A stretch of DNA of 64,000 bases from Branchiostoma floridae (taxonomy: Eukaryota > Chordata > Leptocardii > Amphioxiformes > Branchiostomatidae): NCBI RefSeq assembly GCF_000003815.2, contig NC_049984.1, positions 27,270,100-27,334,099 of the forward strand, read 5' to 3'. The position numbers and the translations under genes were made by a program. The stretch's first letter is position 1, and the number at the start of each line of letters is the position of its first letter. The notes beneath the pieces were generated by a model. The model saw only the letters and a program-made list of their open reading frames with translations. It made no database searches and had not been told where the DNA came from. Positions 46,066 to 55,059 of the stretch are shown piece by piece.

Positions 46066-46569
46066 ATGAAGAGGTGTACTGCTTGTGGTACTGAGGTGCC
46101 CAAAACCAAGCGGATCTGCTCCAACCCAGACAGCTGCTTCCTCTATCTCTTTCAGGTTAGCCAGGCAAAGGGAAGACAGGTGTTTGGAACAATGCTGCTA
46201 CAGCCTGTTAAGCAGTATTCATACCGGCCGAAGGTAAGTGTCCAAAATGACAAGACACCAACCATCGAAGGCATCACAATTGTAACATCAATTCCATCAT
46301 TCCATCCAGTCAGTCCTCCTTCTATCACAATGTCTGTTCCGGTATTTGTCAATCCGAATTCTGCATCGGCCATGAGAAAGGTACTTCGCCATATGGGCAA
46401 AACGGCTAACATATTCAGGTATGGGGATAAAGGTCAGACAAACACAAGAGGCTGGCTGATTGTTGCCATGGACGGCCTTTGGGAATTACCCGGACAGTCA
46501 TCGCTGAAACTATGTACTGCACTTAGTGTTGTTGGTCGTGATGAATTAAGCTCTATTTTGAACACCTAG
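46066..46569 (+). CDS. zinc-ribbon-start protein with VNPNS/MDG domain (multicopy family)
   Basis: This 167-codon frame begins KRCTACGTEVPKTKRICSNP, a CxxC...C-x5-C zinc-ribbon-like start. It continues with SVPVFVNPNSASAMRKVLRH, then TANIFRYGDKG and WLIVAMDGLWELPG. The later motifs match an uncharacterised animal protein family that I associate, uncertainly, with DUF6589-type proteins. The length and absence of stops make this one of the most intact frames in the window. A decayed relative of the start is at 35578. It ends 110 bases before the assembly gap, so a downstream exon may be hidden. Confidence 0.55.
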   Translation: MKRCTACGTEVPKTKRICSNPDSCFLYLFQVSQAKGRQVFGTMLLQPVKQYSYRPKVSVQNDKTPTIEGITIVTSIPSFHPVSPPSITMSVPVFVNPNSASAMRKVLRHMGKTANIFRYGDKGQTNTRGWLIVAMDGLWELPGQSSLKLCTALSVVGRDELSSILNT

Positions 46570-46678
46570 ATCTGTTTCGAGGGGGACACTTCTAGCCAGT
46601 TTATAAAGTGTAGCGTGATTTGAGCATGCAATCCTCGTGCGGTGGACACCTGCATATTTGCTTGAGAGTCTCGCAGCA

Positions 46679-46778
46679 NNNNNNNNNNNNNNNNNNNNNN
46701 NNNNNNNNNNNNNNNNNNNNNNNNNNNNNNNNNNNNNNNNNNNNNNNNNNNNNNNNNNNNNNNNNNNNNNNNNNNNNN
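46679..46778. other. assembly gap, 100 N
   Basis: Exactly 100 unknown bases, the conventional size for a gap of unknown length. Frames crossing it are meaningless. Confidence 0.99.
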
Positions 46779-46924
46779 GTGAAGGAAACAAAATGGTCCA
46801 AAGTGAAAGCAGACCTCAGGAAGAAAATCGAGGAGTCTATGCCTCATGAACATAAGTTGTCTAAACCACAGTTGGGAAGAGTCATGGCTGCTGTGTTCCA
46901 AGACAAGGTTCAACATTCAAGTTA
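46779..46924 (+). CDS. partial frame after the gap
   Basis: The frame reads VKETKWSKVKADLRKKIEES and then LSKPQLGRVMAAVFQDKV before TAA. It is charged and coding-like; its start is lost in the gap. Possibly a continuation of the 46066 gene. Confidence 0.35.
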
Positions 46925-47359
46925 AGAGACAGTGGCTCTCTTTGGTTCCGCGAGTAAAATTATTTACTTTTAGCTTTTATACGTTTATCAAGATAGTGAT
47001 TCTTATTATAAAGAGTGTAGTTGTAAACAACATGAATACAAGCGTACGTTTTTTTTACATTCTAACATACTTCTTGTAACGCCTCTGCTATGTACATGAG
47101 TGTTATATAGTTTAGAAATGATATGTTAACACTACAATACACCTTATGTTGCAATAATTACTCCTGATCCAAGTATAAGATGGTTCGACAGTTTTAGGAA
47201 CAGCACTCCTTGATGTTGAAAGAGTCAAACATACTAAACATGTACACATAGTTAAAAATAAAGCTCTTCAGTTTGCTAAATAATGGTCAACATTTTGTAC
47301 CTACACTTAACCTTGTAGTTACTTGTTAAACAAAATCTTTTTCACTGTTGTATTTTCAG
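46925..47359. other. no gene seen
   Basis: AT-rich intron-like sequence ending in the acceptor TGTATTTTCAG. Confidence 0.4.
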
Positions 47360-47702
47360 ATGAACCTCATCCCATTACACGTGAGAAGAAACAAAAGAGG
47401 AACAGCGAAGCCGGCTTCAAGGCCACCATGTCACCCAGATTGTGGACAAGTACATTATGACGAAAGCGCCCGGAATCCTGATAGACCTTCATGATGGTGT
47501 GGCTCAAGAGTCAAGGCCTAGGCAGAGAGAACGACACGGCTGCCGTGAACCAGGCTGTCCTCGCATTTTTGTTCATGTTACTGCTTGGTTAAAACATGAT
47601 AGAAATATACATGGTCTTGACTTTGGTGAGCCCAGCCAACAGGAAAAGCCGACTTTGGTGAGCCCAGCCAACAGGAAAAGCCCACATACTGCCCACATTT
47701 GA
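47360..47702 (+). pseudogene. C2H2 zinc-finger exon of multicopy family
   Basis: From the acceptor the first frame (DEPHPITREKKQKRNSEAGF) ends at a stop near 47457. The overlapping frame continues with VDKYIMTKAPGILIDLHDGV and a single finger, HGCREPGCPRIFVHVTAWLK followed by HDRNIHG (C-x4-C-x12-H-x4-H). A frameshift separates the halves. A 32-bp stretch (GACTTTGGTGAGCCCAGCCA onward) is tandemly duplicated at 47618-47681. Confidence 0.5.
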
Positions 47703-47904
47703 CACAAATGATGTGTTGAATGATTTAGAGAGAAATGTGACCTTCATATTTGCTTGTGGTTATCTAGGTTGACCCAAGTACTATGCCACACAAGATGCCT
47801 GTTGGAGAAGACACAGATGTATATGCCTTAAAAGTATTCGTCGTCGCCAATGTTGTTCGCGTACCTGGACACTGAAACGACAGCGGCGGTGGAGAGGACG
47901 CTGT

Positions 47905-48115
47905 GCTTCAAGGAACAAAGCAAGCACTGGTGGGAACATGATGTTCTACAGACCTTCACGGACAAAGATTGGTTGGAAAACTTCAGGATGAAAAGAAAAA
48001 CATTCGTAGCAAGGTATGGGTGAGGTTGACCCAACGCAACACGCGGTTTAGGACTGCCATATCCGTGAGCAAGCGATTTGGGGTAGCTCTATGGTACCAG
48101 CATACATTTATTTCA
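47905..48115 (+). pseudogene. PIF/Harbinger-like nuclease N-terminal fragment
   Basis: One frame reads KHWWEHDVLQTFTDKDWLEN and FRMKRKTFVAR. After a shift comes RLTQRNTRFRTAISVSKRFG and VALWY. WxxxFRMxxxTF followed by xTRFRxAIxVxKRxxxxLW is the start of HARBI1-like transposases. The catalytic DDE part was not found downstream. One frameshift lies near 48018. Confidence 0.6.
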
Positions 48116-48479
48116 TGAGTCATTATGACCCGTGCGTCACTAAAATGGTGGAATGACTATTACATATATATGAATATGGATGTCTATTCAATTTGCAGGA
48201 TACCGTGCAGATGCCAGTTGCCCTTGGTGCACCCAGCCTGGGCGTGCTCATTTATTCACGGCAGCTGATTAATGCAGACCTAGTTGGGAAAGGCAGTGCC
48301 TCCGCAAGCTAATGGACTTTTTCGTTACGAGAGAAGTTCTCGCCACACCAGTTACAAAGGAAAGGGACGGTATCATGCGCTGGACGAGGATATCATGTCA
48401 GCAATTGTTTGTGAGTTTCCTTGGTTTAAAGATTTAAAAAAGAAATGGTCATATCTCCAGTACAATATTTCTACGAGAA

Positions 48480-48808
48480 GCCAGTTTAGGCCAGGCAGCA
48501 GCCAGTGTAGGAAGCCAGGCCGCATATGGCAAAGAAGCCCAGCGCAGAGCCAGTGTAGGGGCCTGTTTCGGATGGCAACCCAGAGCTGTTGTGGTAAGCC
48601 AGCCCACAGTCAGTATGGGAGCCCAGCCCTCAGCTATTGTCGGCGAAGGAGGCCAGGCTGCAGCCGGCGACCAGGGGCTTACGGCGGCGAAAACCAGGGT
48701 GCTTACGGCGGCGGAGACCAGGGTGCACACGGCGACGGAGACCAGGGCGCTTACTGTTGTCACATACAGTGCTGTATGTGCAATGATAGCAATGACCACT
48801 GAAAAACC
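48480..48808 (+). CDS. Ala-rich frame with 24-bp tandem repeats
   Basis: The plus frame ending near 48848 reads EAQRRASVGACFGWQPRAVV, then QPTVSMGAQPSAIVGEGGQA and repeats LTAAETR, VHTATETR. The repeat ACCAGGGTGCTTACGGCGGC, period 24 bp, runs from about 48670 to 48760, so several frames stay open. The true frame cannot be fixed; a Cys-rich alternative (48284-48802) and a minus frame overlap it. Confidence 0.35.
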
Positions 48809-48872
48809 TGACCACTATGAATGCATTACAATCAGTTTCAGAAGTTGACCTTTATTCTAATTATTCTTCCAG

Positions 48873-49021
48873 ACTGTGCACGTGGATTCTCCACAATGAA
48901 GAGGATAAAAACACAGGCCAGGAATCACCTGAAGGAATCCACCCTGGACAACCTGCTGATGACATCCATCGAGGGCCCACCTGCAGAGGACTACGACTTT
49001 GAGGCAGCCTGTGACTGGTGA
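48873..49021 (+). CDS. hAT transposase C-terminal dimerisation exon
   Basis: After the acceptor TTATTCTTCCAG the frame reads CARGFSTMKRIKTQARNHLK, then TLDNLLMTSIEGPP, and stops at 49019. The pattern RGFSxxxRIKTxxRxxL...LxxLLxxSIEGP is the hAT-family dimerisation domain, as in ZNF862-like proteins. AATAAA at 49163-49168 fits a gene end. It is intact here, but the catalytic core is missing upstream; a hAT core fragment lies at 59205. Confidence 0.7.
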
Positions 49022-49039
49022 AATGCTAGGAGGTGGAGA

Positions 49040-49155
49040 TGGCTGAACACCGCTGAGAGAACTTAAGACTGAGGGACTTTATTTTTTGTTGTTCTCAGAG
49101 CTGGGAGAACATAAGACTGAGGGACTCTGTGTAGTACCATTCTCAGAGCTGTACT
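49040..49155 (+). repeat. short tandem duplication in the 3' region
   Basis: GCTGAGAGAACTTAAGACTG and GCTGGGAGAACATAAGACTG, each followed by AGGGACT, lie about 50 bp apart, and CTCAGAGCTG recurs. It sits between the hAT stop and AATAAA. Confidence 0.6.
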
Positions 49156-49374
49156 ACAGAGAAATAAAGATTATATTAGATACAGTTGAGTTGAGTGAAG
49201 TTTGGTATTTTTGAGTTTTCAGTTGTCTTTGACATGAAACGTCTGTCAATCTCCTGTGGAGAGGGTAAGTGACTACTATGATTATCATAGATATGACAGT
49301 CAAAACTGGATCACAGGCGAGAGTGGTTGATGAGACTTGTAGTCTGATACAAATCTTGGTTCTTTCCTTCTCAG

Positions 49375-49439
49375 GACGAAGCGCTTCAGCGCGAAGTAGA
49401 CAGAGTGAAGGAGATATGCCTGGACCCACAGATACACAG
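49375..49439 (+). CDS. possible short exon
   Basis: Bounded by TTCCTTCTCAG and ACACAG/GTACCC; it reads DEALQREVDRVKEICLDPQI. Helical and coding-like, but its phase does not join cleanly with the next exon-like segment at 49517-49584 (FFDRLPEDVTPIRKMTAGP). Confidence 0.3.
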
Positions 49440-49516
49440 GTACCCGGTGAAGCTGCTGTATAAAGTAGTTTTATCTTGGCAAGTATCCTGATGTGTTATT
49501 TGTAATTATATTTCAG

Positions 49517-49584
49517 ATGATCGCCTTCTTCGACAGGCTACCCGAGGATGTGACACCAATCCGCAAAATGACAGCAGGACCTTG
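49517..49584 (+). CDS. possible short exon
   Basis: Bounded by TATATTTCAG and ACCTTG/GTAAAT. The peptide IAFFDRLPEDVTPIRKMTAG is coding-like. It lies 200 bases before the kinase fragment at 49783, so may be part of a decayed kinase gene copy. Confidence 0.3.
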
Positions 49585-49782
49585 GTAAATTGCTTCTCTT
49601 TTCATGTTCACCCGGGCTATGCTGCAATATAGCGTACGCAAGATAAACACATCAAAATTGTATTACAATTCATAGGTCGTTTCATTCATTACCCAGTTAT
49701 ATCAATAATACACATCTATATTTTACACAGTTAATATTTTTGCCAAACTATCGTCAACAGAGACCACCGCCGAGTGCAGCAT

Positions 49783-49852
49783 CTGTCAGCATCTAGTAGA
49801 GGTGGCAAAAGGCCTTGCCTATTTGCAAGCCGCAAGGATCCTGCATAATGAA
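49783..49852 (+). pseudogene. kinase fragment, paralogue of 24628-24700
   Basis: The bases closely match 24628-24700 and encode LVEVAKGLAYLQAARILHN. Five bases corresponding to the ND-LK codons are deleted before the same donor-like AAG/GTGGGTAT. The catalytic loop is destroyed, so this copy is inactive. Confidence 0.65.
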
Positions 49853-50433
49853 GGTGGGTATGATCTAAAACTAAGATGCAAGTCTGAGGACTGCACTCCT
49901 GTGGCCAGCGAAGTCCAACTAAACCCCGAAGCGACTCCTTTGTTTTCCTCGGCTTCACATACAGATAGAAGCGAGCTGCAAACAGGACTGCCTGCTGAAG
50001 AGCTTCAGATGATCCACAACATCCGTCCTGTGGAGCAGAGGAAGCCAAGAGAGAGATTGAAGACCATGGTTTGTATTGAGATGTATTTGCAGGCCAAGGT
50101 TAATGTTGCTAGGCTGTCAGCCAGAACCTTGGGGGGTGGGGGGCAAAATTGCTAAAGCACCATTTGACGCCGATGCCTCCATTCAAGTAAGTTTCATCAA
50201 CTTCCTCGCATTGTATTACTATTGGTGAACGAAATTGATTTTTATGCTGAAATATTTCCAGTTGCTATATATGTGGCCTGTATCAAAAGACAGATGAAAC
50301 TTTGCTATTTCTGTTGAATTTGAAATTAAAATTGTAAGTTGAAACCACTAAGATATGCAGTGTTTTGGTAACGTAGTGATTTACTACTACTGTAATTTAC
50401 ATTGTTTGTAATTTACATTTCATTGCCATCCAG

Positions 50434-51217
50434 CTCAGTTTGCTGAAGCAGGCACACGCAGCCAACCCAAAAGGACGGTGGTGGATAAAGGCGGATGCCT
50501 GCGATCTGAAGCAGGGTCTTCGGGAGTCGATGAGGCATGAGTGGTCTGGGGACACAGATTTGGGAGATGGGAACCTGCGGTTTCTCGGAATCTCGATCTT
50601 CATGTCTACCTTGTCCCCCCAACGACCTGGAGGTCAAGGGACTAGGTAGGTAGGTAGAACCTGCAAAAAGCTCAGGAGAAGTACAAGGAGAAGCAGACAT
50701 TTGTGCGTAAACTTGGCACGGCGGAACGCAAGACACAGCTGTCTTCCGACCTGACCAGCCTGCATGCCATGCTGGAGGGGCACAAAGACTTTCTCTAAGC
50801 TGGACTGAGGAACTCACAGGCCCTGTATAACAAGGAACAGCGAGAAGATGCATCTGAAGAAACAATGTTCACCCTTGGATGGGAGATAGACGGTTACCGC
50901 TCTCTGAAACGTGTAAACCAAGAACTTTTGTCCACAATGGAAGAAATGCTACTGACTTTGGCAAGGGGACAATATCCTACAGGAGTAGAGAAGCTGCGCC
51001 AACAACTGCTGTGGTACGTAAAAGGTGTTTACATGAAGAAGAGAGAGGCGGCAAGCCACTTATTTATATTTATGATCAGTGATGCACAACGGAGCGTGAA
51101 GCCTTATGCCATTCCTGTTCGAGTGCTGCCATGCAGAGCGGTCAAGGATGAGAAGATGAGGGCTCTGAAAGATGACCTGAAGCTTACCATGGAGGACATT
51201 GGAATGACAGTTGTTGG
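50434..51217 (+). pseudogene. multicopy KADACD-family gene, near-intact exon with insertion
   Basis: After the acceptor TTGCCATCCAG the frame reads KGRWWIKADACDLKQGLRES and EWSGDTDLGDGNL. It is interrupted by a 78-bp insertion (50579-50656), then continues QKAQEKYKEKQTFVRKLGTA, one TAA (50796), LTLARGQYPTGVEKLRQQLL, and HLFIFMISDAQRSVKPYAIP to a donor (GTTG/GTGAGA). I recognise these motifs as a family present in many copies in lancelet genomes, with no assigned function. A truncated copy lies at 742. Only the insertion and one stop break it, so it decayed recently. Confidence 0.6.
50579..50656 (+). mobile_element. 78-bp retroposon-like insertion with 8-bp target duplication
   Basis: GAACCTGC occurs directly before (50571-50578) and after (50657-50664). 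The insert ends in a GGTAGGTAGGTAG tail, like the short-repeat tails of CR1-type LINEs and their SINEs. Across the insertion site the flanking reading frame agrees when one duplication plus the insert are ignored, which supports a true insertion into coding sequence. Confidence 0.7.
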
Positions 51218-51323
51218 TGAGACATGAGTCATATTTTGTTTTGGTGCTAAGGCATGCAACAGTGTTAAAAATCACCTTAAGTCAAACCCATGTCTAGTAC
51301 AGAGTCTGCTTGCATCACCCACT

Positions 51324-51865
51324 GAGGCACCCGTGTCAGCATCTGCATCTGGGAACAGCGCAGCCCTGTCAGCATATTCATCTGGTAACAGCGCAGTCCT
51401 GTCAGCATCTGCATCTGGGAACAGCGCAGCCCTGTCAGCATCTGCATCTGGGAACAGCGCAGCCCCCTCAGCATCTTCATCTGGGAACAGCGCAGCCCTG
51501 TCAGCATCTTCATCTGGGAACAACACAGCCATGTCAGCATCTTCATCTGGTAACAGCGCAGCCCTGTCAGCATTTGCATCTAGGAACAGCGCAGCCCCCT
51601 CAGCATCTTCATCTGGGAACAGCGCAGCCCTGTCAGCATCTTCATCTGGGAACAACACAGCCCTATCAGCGTCTGGGAACAGCGCAGCCCTATCAGCACC
51701 TTCATCTGGGAACAACACAGCCCTGTCAGCATCTTCATCTGGTAACTGCGCAGCTCTGTCAGCATCTGCATCTTGGAACAGTGCAGCCCTGTCAGCATCT
51801 TCATCTGGGAACAGCGCAGCCCTGTCAGCATCTGCATCTGAGAACAGCGCAGCCCTGCTGTCAGC
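51324..51865 (+). repeat. 33-bp minisatellite, about 16 copies, 11-codon unit
   Basis: The unit GTCAGCATCTGCATCTGGGA plus ACAGCGCAGCCCT repeats with few changes. One shortened unit breaks the phase only locally. Because 33 is a multiple of three, two plus frames and two minus frames stay open for 100-200 codons. The plus reading SASASGNSAAL is Ser/Ala-rich and follows a possible acceptor (TCTAGTACAG), giving LLASPTEAPVSASASGNSAA. The alternative CQHLHLGTAQP fits the donor phase at 51217. The coding frame is undecided. The minus frames (51272-51718, 51580-52224) are probably shadows. Confidence 0.85.
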
Positions 51866-51877
51866 AATATTATAGAA

Positions 51878-52135
51878 ATGTCTTTGTCACTGAATGTTAA
51901 TGACCATGTTCTTGTAAAATATGGCTGTCTTGAAATACCAGCTGTAATTGTACGGGGTGAGGAAGGTGGGCTTGCCGTTAGATACTTTGAAAGTGTTGGT
52001 GGTTCAAGCTCAGTATTGTATTCTGCACAAGACCATGGATATGAGGTGCTGAAAGATGATCTCATCAGAAATCTTACAGCACCTACAATGGAGTTACGTG
52101 GCACTCGTGTGTACTTTAAGTTTGCTGATGTATAG
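51878..52135 (+). CDS. small beta-barrel-like domain frame, end of KADACD-type gene
   Basis: This intact 85-codon frame reads LNVNDHVLVKYGCLEIPAVI, then GLAVRYFESVGGSSSV and TMELRGTRVYFKFADV. VxDxVLVxY...V...VRYFES resembles the small SH3/Tudor-like fold at the C-terminus of transposon-related proteins; this is inference. It follows the minisatellite by 13 bases, so it is plausibly the last coding part of the 50434 gene. Confidence 0.45.
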   Translation: MSLSLNVNDHVLVKYGCLEIPAVIVRGEEGGLAVRYFESVGGSSSVLYSAQDHGYEVLKDDLIRNLTAPTMELRGTRVYFKFADV

Positions 52136-53100
52136 TCAAATCTGTATATTATTAGACCCTTTGTTCTCCATTGAGTAAACATAATCATTGCTACAATGTA
52201 TGCATCTGCTATGTCCATACACACATGTCAGTCAGACTGTAAGTGTGACTACCTGAAAGTATACTTTGGTCATCGCTTGAAGAAAGGGAGCACAAAATTC
52301 ATACTCCTTTCCTCAGTTTAAACCCAAATCCTGGGAAAAAGAGACCGTCAGGTAGAGAGGGCTAAATTCTCAAACAAGATCAAATCCACAAGCAGCGCAA
52401 AAAATGACCTCAATATCAATACCTCAGGGAAGTAGGAGGAGGAGGACAGGCCAGCCATGCAGAAATGTTCTCTGTTGGCGAGGGGCAGCCAGGGTCTGTA
52501 GCTTTAGTAAATGTTTGAACTGCTGCAAACGCAGTCTACAAAAGTGCCAAAATGTCTCCCACAACATGCCTTATTTAAGGTAGTGTGATTCTATATCATA
52601 CCCATTTGAAGAAGATACCAGGGAGTAGAGTAAGTCAATGGAGGAACTGAGAACAATAGTATCGAGTCATCAGTACAGAGCTGTTTCTCCATTTAACAAT
52701 GTACTAAGCTGTACATGTATATCTACTAGTTTCAGGTCATTTTGTACCTATCTTTGTATCGCCATCATCCACACCAAACGGACGATACTAATCAGTCCGA
52801 GCAGGATTTTGACAGCGAAGACGAGCCGTACGACGGTTTAGTACCATGCAAATATTCTCTCCAGTTCATAATTTAAAAACGGATCTGCCAACACAAAGGT
52901 ACAATTGGGAATATCCAGTAGACTCAGTGTACAGTCTCACTTCACATTTAATAATATATTAGGGTGCGGCAAGTCTGGAAGACTGAGTGTTACGCCTATC
53001 ATGGCTGCAGATTGCAATGATACACCTCGTTTCTGCACTACTCCAGTTTGAGCTGTTATCCTGGCCCTCAGCCATGATTACGACACAGGCTCACAAGCGA
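52136..53100. other. no gene seen
   Basis: No recognised coding frame or repeat. Confidence 0.4.
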
Positions 53101-53102
53101 AA

Positions 53103-53456
53103 ATGGCAAACAAACCGCAAAAAAAACACAGGAAAACTAGAAAAACAAGGATGACAGAATTAGCGTGGCTTAGAAATGGCGAGAGAAAGCCTTTGCATAT
53201 GAACCCTGACCTTCTGCAGCCGGCCAAGAAAGCGTTTGCATTCACACGAGGAAAAATGCGTCAGAGATCTCCGGTGCAGATTATCCGTCGTGCGTCGACC
53301 CTGAGGTTGACATACGACGGGGTCATAAAATATCCGTCGCCCTTTAGCACGAAGCAAAAAACGCGTCTTATGTCAAAGTTGCACGACTTTGACATATGTC
53401 ATTATCGCACGACCAGGAATTTTCCTTGTGTGAACTGGGCCTATGTTATTAAATAG
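53103..53456 (+). CDS. basic 117-residue frame, unidentified
   Basis: Uninterrupted from ATG in good context (GCGAAAATGGC). It is strongly basic at the start (NKPQKKHRKTRKTR), with an HMNPDLLQPAKKAFAFTRGK region and a Cys-containing end (FPCVNWAYVIK). There is no known domain and no second copy here. It could be a small nucleic-acid-binding protein or chance. Confidence 0.3.
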   Translation: MANKPQKKHRKTRKTRMTELAWLRNGERKPLHMNPDLLQPAKKAFAFTRGKMRQRSPVQIIRRASTLRLTYDGVIKYPSPFSTKQKTRLMSKLHDFDICHYRTTRNFPCVNWAYVIK

Positions 53457-53494
53457 AGCTTTCAGTGTATTATAACCAGGTCAATAATGACAAT

Positions 53495-53589
53495 GAAGGT
53501 GGACAAATGGTCAGCTAATCTGTCCACTGTCCACCTTCAAGAACCTGTTACAGTCAACATTTATTAAATGTTGACTGTAGCAGGTTCTT
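53495..53589. repeat. two back-to-back hairpins
   Basis: The first pairs GAAGGTGGACA (53495-53505) with TGTCCACCTTC (53528-53538). The second begins at once: AAGAACCTGTTACAGTCAAC with GTTGACTGTAGCAGGTTCTT (53539-53589), 25-bp arms with one mismatch and almost no loop. Confidence 0.8.
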
Positions 53590-53693
53590 TCTTTTTCAGA
53601 TTGTTGTAAATAAAGAACCAGTTGTTATACACTCACTTGCTAACCTGATAGAATTATTCATTGCATTTCCTTATGTCTAATACTTTTGCACCT

Positions 53694-53864
53694 TCAGATG
53701 TAGCTTCAAGACTGCGGGTCCTACAAAGGACAATACAGGGTAACCCACCTGCAAGAATTTGTACAAGCCACGACACAATCTTTCAAGATGGAGTACAGCT
53801 GTTCAAGGGGTCAAACTTCAAGATTCCATATTCAATAACACAGAAGGATGTGTATTTTGTGTAA
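53694..53864 (+). CDS. exon of multicopy family (IFxDGxQxFK motif), copy 2
   Basis: Near the acceptor GCACCTTCAG the frame reads DVASRLRVLQRTIQGNPPAR, then SHDTIFQDGVQLFKGSNF and a stop. It is related to 38942-39205 and has no internal stop. Function unknown. Confidence 0.5.
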   Translation, partial: SDVASRLRVLQRTIQGNPPARICTSHDTIFQDGVQLFKGSNFKIPYSITQKDVYFV

Positions 53865-54540
53865 ACAGTTATGTCCAAAGTTGCTTTTTATCAACAAATA
53901 TTGTACTCACGGAGTACAAAACATTCGTTAACTTCAGCTACCCACGTGTCATAACAGTCCCATTGAGGTAGGTCAAGAGGTGGTGGTGATCTACATCCAA
54001 ACCAAATATATTCCAAGGGAAAGTAGGACACCTCAACGACAAGCAAGTGAAAGTGGCCTTCTACAGGCAAACCAAAACATCCATAATCAAAAGTGTTGTA
54101 GAGAGGGAGTGGATAGACCCCGTTTTCATTATTGACATCAATGTTCAACTGTCAACAAGTGTTTTTTTTTTTTATTCAGTAGTATGAACCAACACAACAA
54201 CACGAAAAAAGGGACACCAGCTTGTCCCAAACCATAACTCAAACAAACAGAGATAAACAAATAAACTGAAATATTGATGTAAGAATATTGTATACAGAAT
54301 GTGCCCCATTTGCCTCTGTGCCTCTCGACTCTAGATTCCCCCTTCTTGCTTCAATCAAATACTCTACTTCTTGAAATAATTATACATACTTAATAAAAGA
54401 CTGGGTGCTTAAGTGTCCGGACTGTCTTCTTTTGTAGATAAACATTTTAGCTAATGAGATTATGAGACATTTGCGGGAAAAGAGTTTGGACTAAAGATTG
54501 TACACGAGAGTAGCGACGTGGCTGGGGAAAACCGCCGATT
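53865..54540. other. no gene seen
   Basis: Contains a T-rich run (54165-54175). No recognised coding frame. Confidence 0.4.
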
Positions 54541-54670
54541 ACTGTGTACCAGGAAGACGAGAAGGACAGTCGCCGCGGGTTTATCGTTTTGAATGGTGTG
54601 ACAAACGAGTGGTCGGAACTCGTGTTTGCCGCTGCTGTAAACAGATGGAGGGAAACAACCCCGGCGTCTC
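54541..54670 (+). CDS. exon-like frame of the coiled-coil gene
   Basis: YQEDEKDSRRGFIVLNGVTN followed by EWSELVFAAAVNRWRETTPA is coding-like. It lies just upstream of the coiled-coil exons at 54814 and 55060. Boundaries are uncertain. Confidence 0.35.
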
Positions 54671-54813
54671 ACAGCAGTCAATCACAGATATGCTTTCTCT
54701 GTTTCAGAACGAAAATTTCAAAGTCTTATGCATGTTGTTGTGTTTATATCTCAACCATTGTAAACGGAGCAGCTAAGCTGGATGAAAGCTGAACGAAAGA
54801 ACAGAGATCACAA

Positions 54814-55014
54814 ATGAATGGCAAACTGGCCCGTCAGCTTGTAACGGGCAGTGCGAAACAGTATTTCATGCATGAAAATGCCGACAGCTTCATAATGATC
54901 ATAGAGGAAAAGTCTGATGAAGTGTCTGACTTGAGCAAAGCACTATCTGGAGCTAACAAAAAAAAATTAGAACAGCAAAACTGGACTCTCTTGAGGCCCG
55001 ACTGTCGAGGGTGA
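54814..55014 (+). CDS. coiled-coil family exon (IIEExS), copy 2
   Basis: The frame reads KLARQLVTGSAKQYFMHENA, then SFIMIIEEKSDEVSDLSKAL and a Lys-rich stretch. It is paralogous to 43568-43698. After an A-rich run (54955-54965) the frame probably shifts, because KLDSLEARLSRVTTVKNANK follows in another frame. Confidence 0.45.
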   Translation: MNGKLARQLVTGSAKQYFMHENADSFIMIIEEKSDEVSDLSKALSGANKKKLEQQNWTLLRPDCRG

Positions 55015-55059
55015 CAACTGTGAAAAATGCCAATAAAAAGTAAAAAGGAGAGATGAGTC

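Noticed and set aside
46546-46925. Frames crossing the N gap
   Set aside because: They consist largely of unknown bases.
51272-52224. Two long minus-strand frames (148 and 214 codons)
   Set aside because: They are kept open by the 33-bp repeat; the plus strand has splice-compatible neighbours and an intact following domain.
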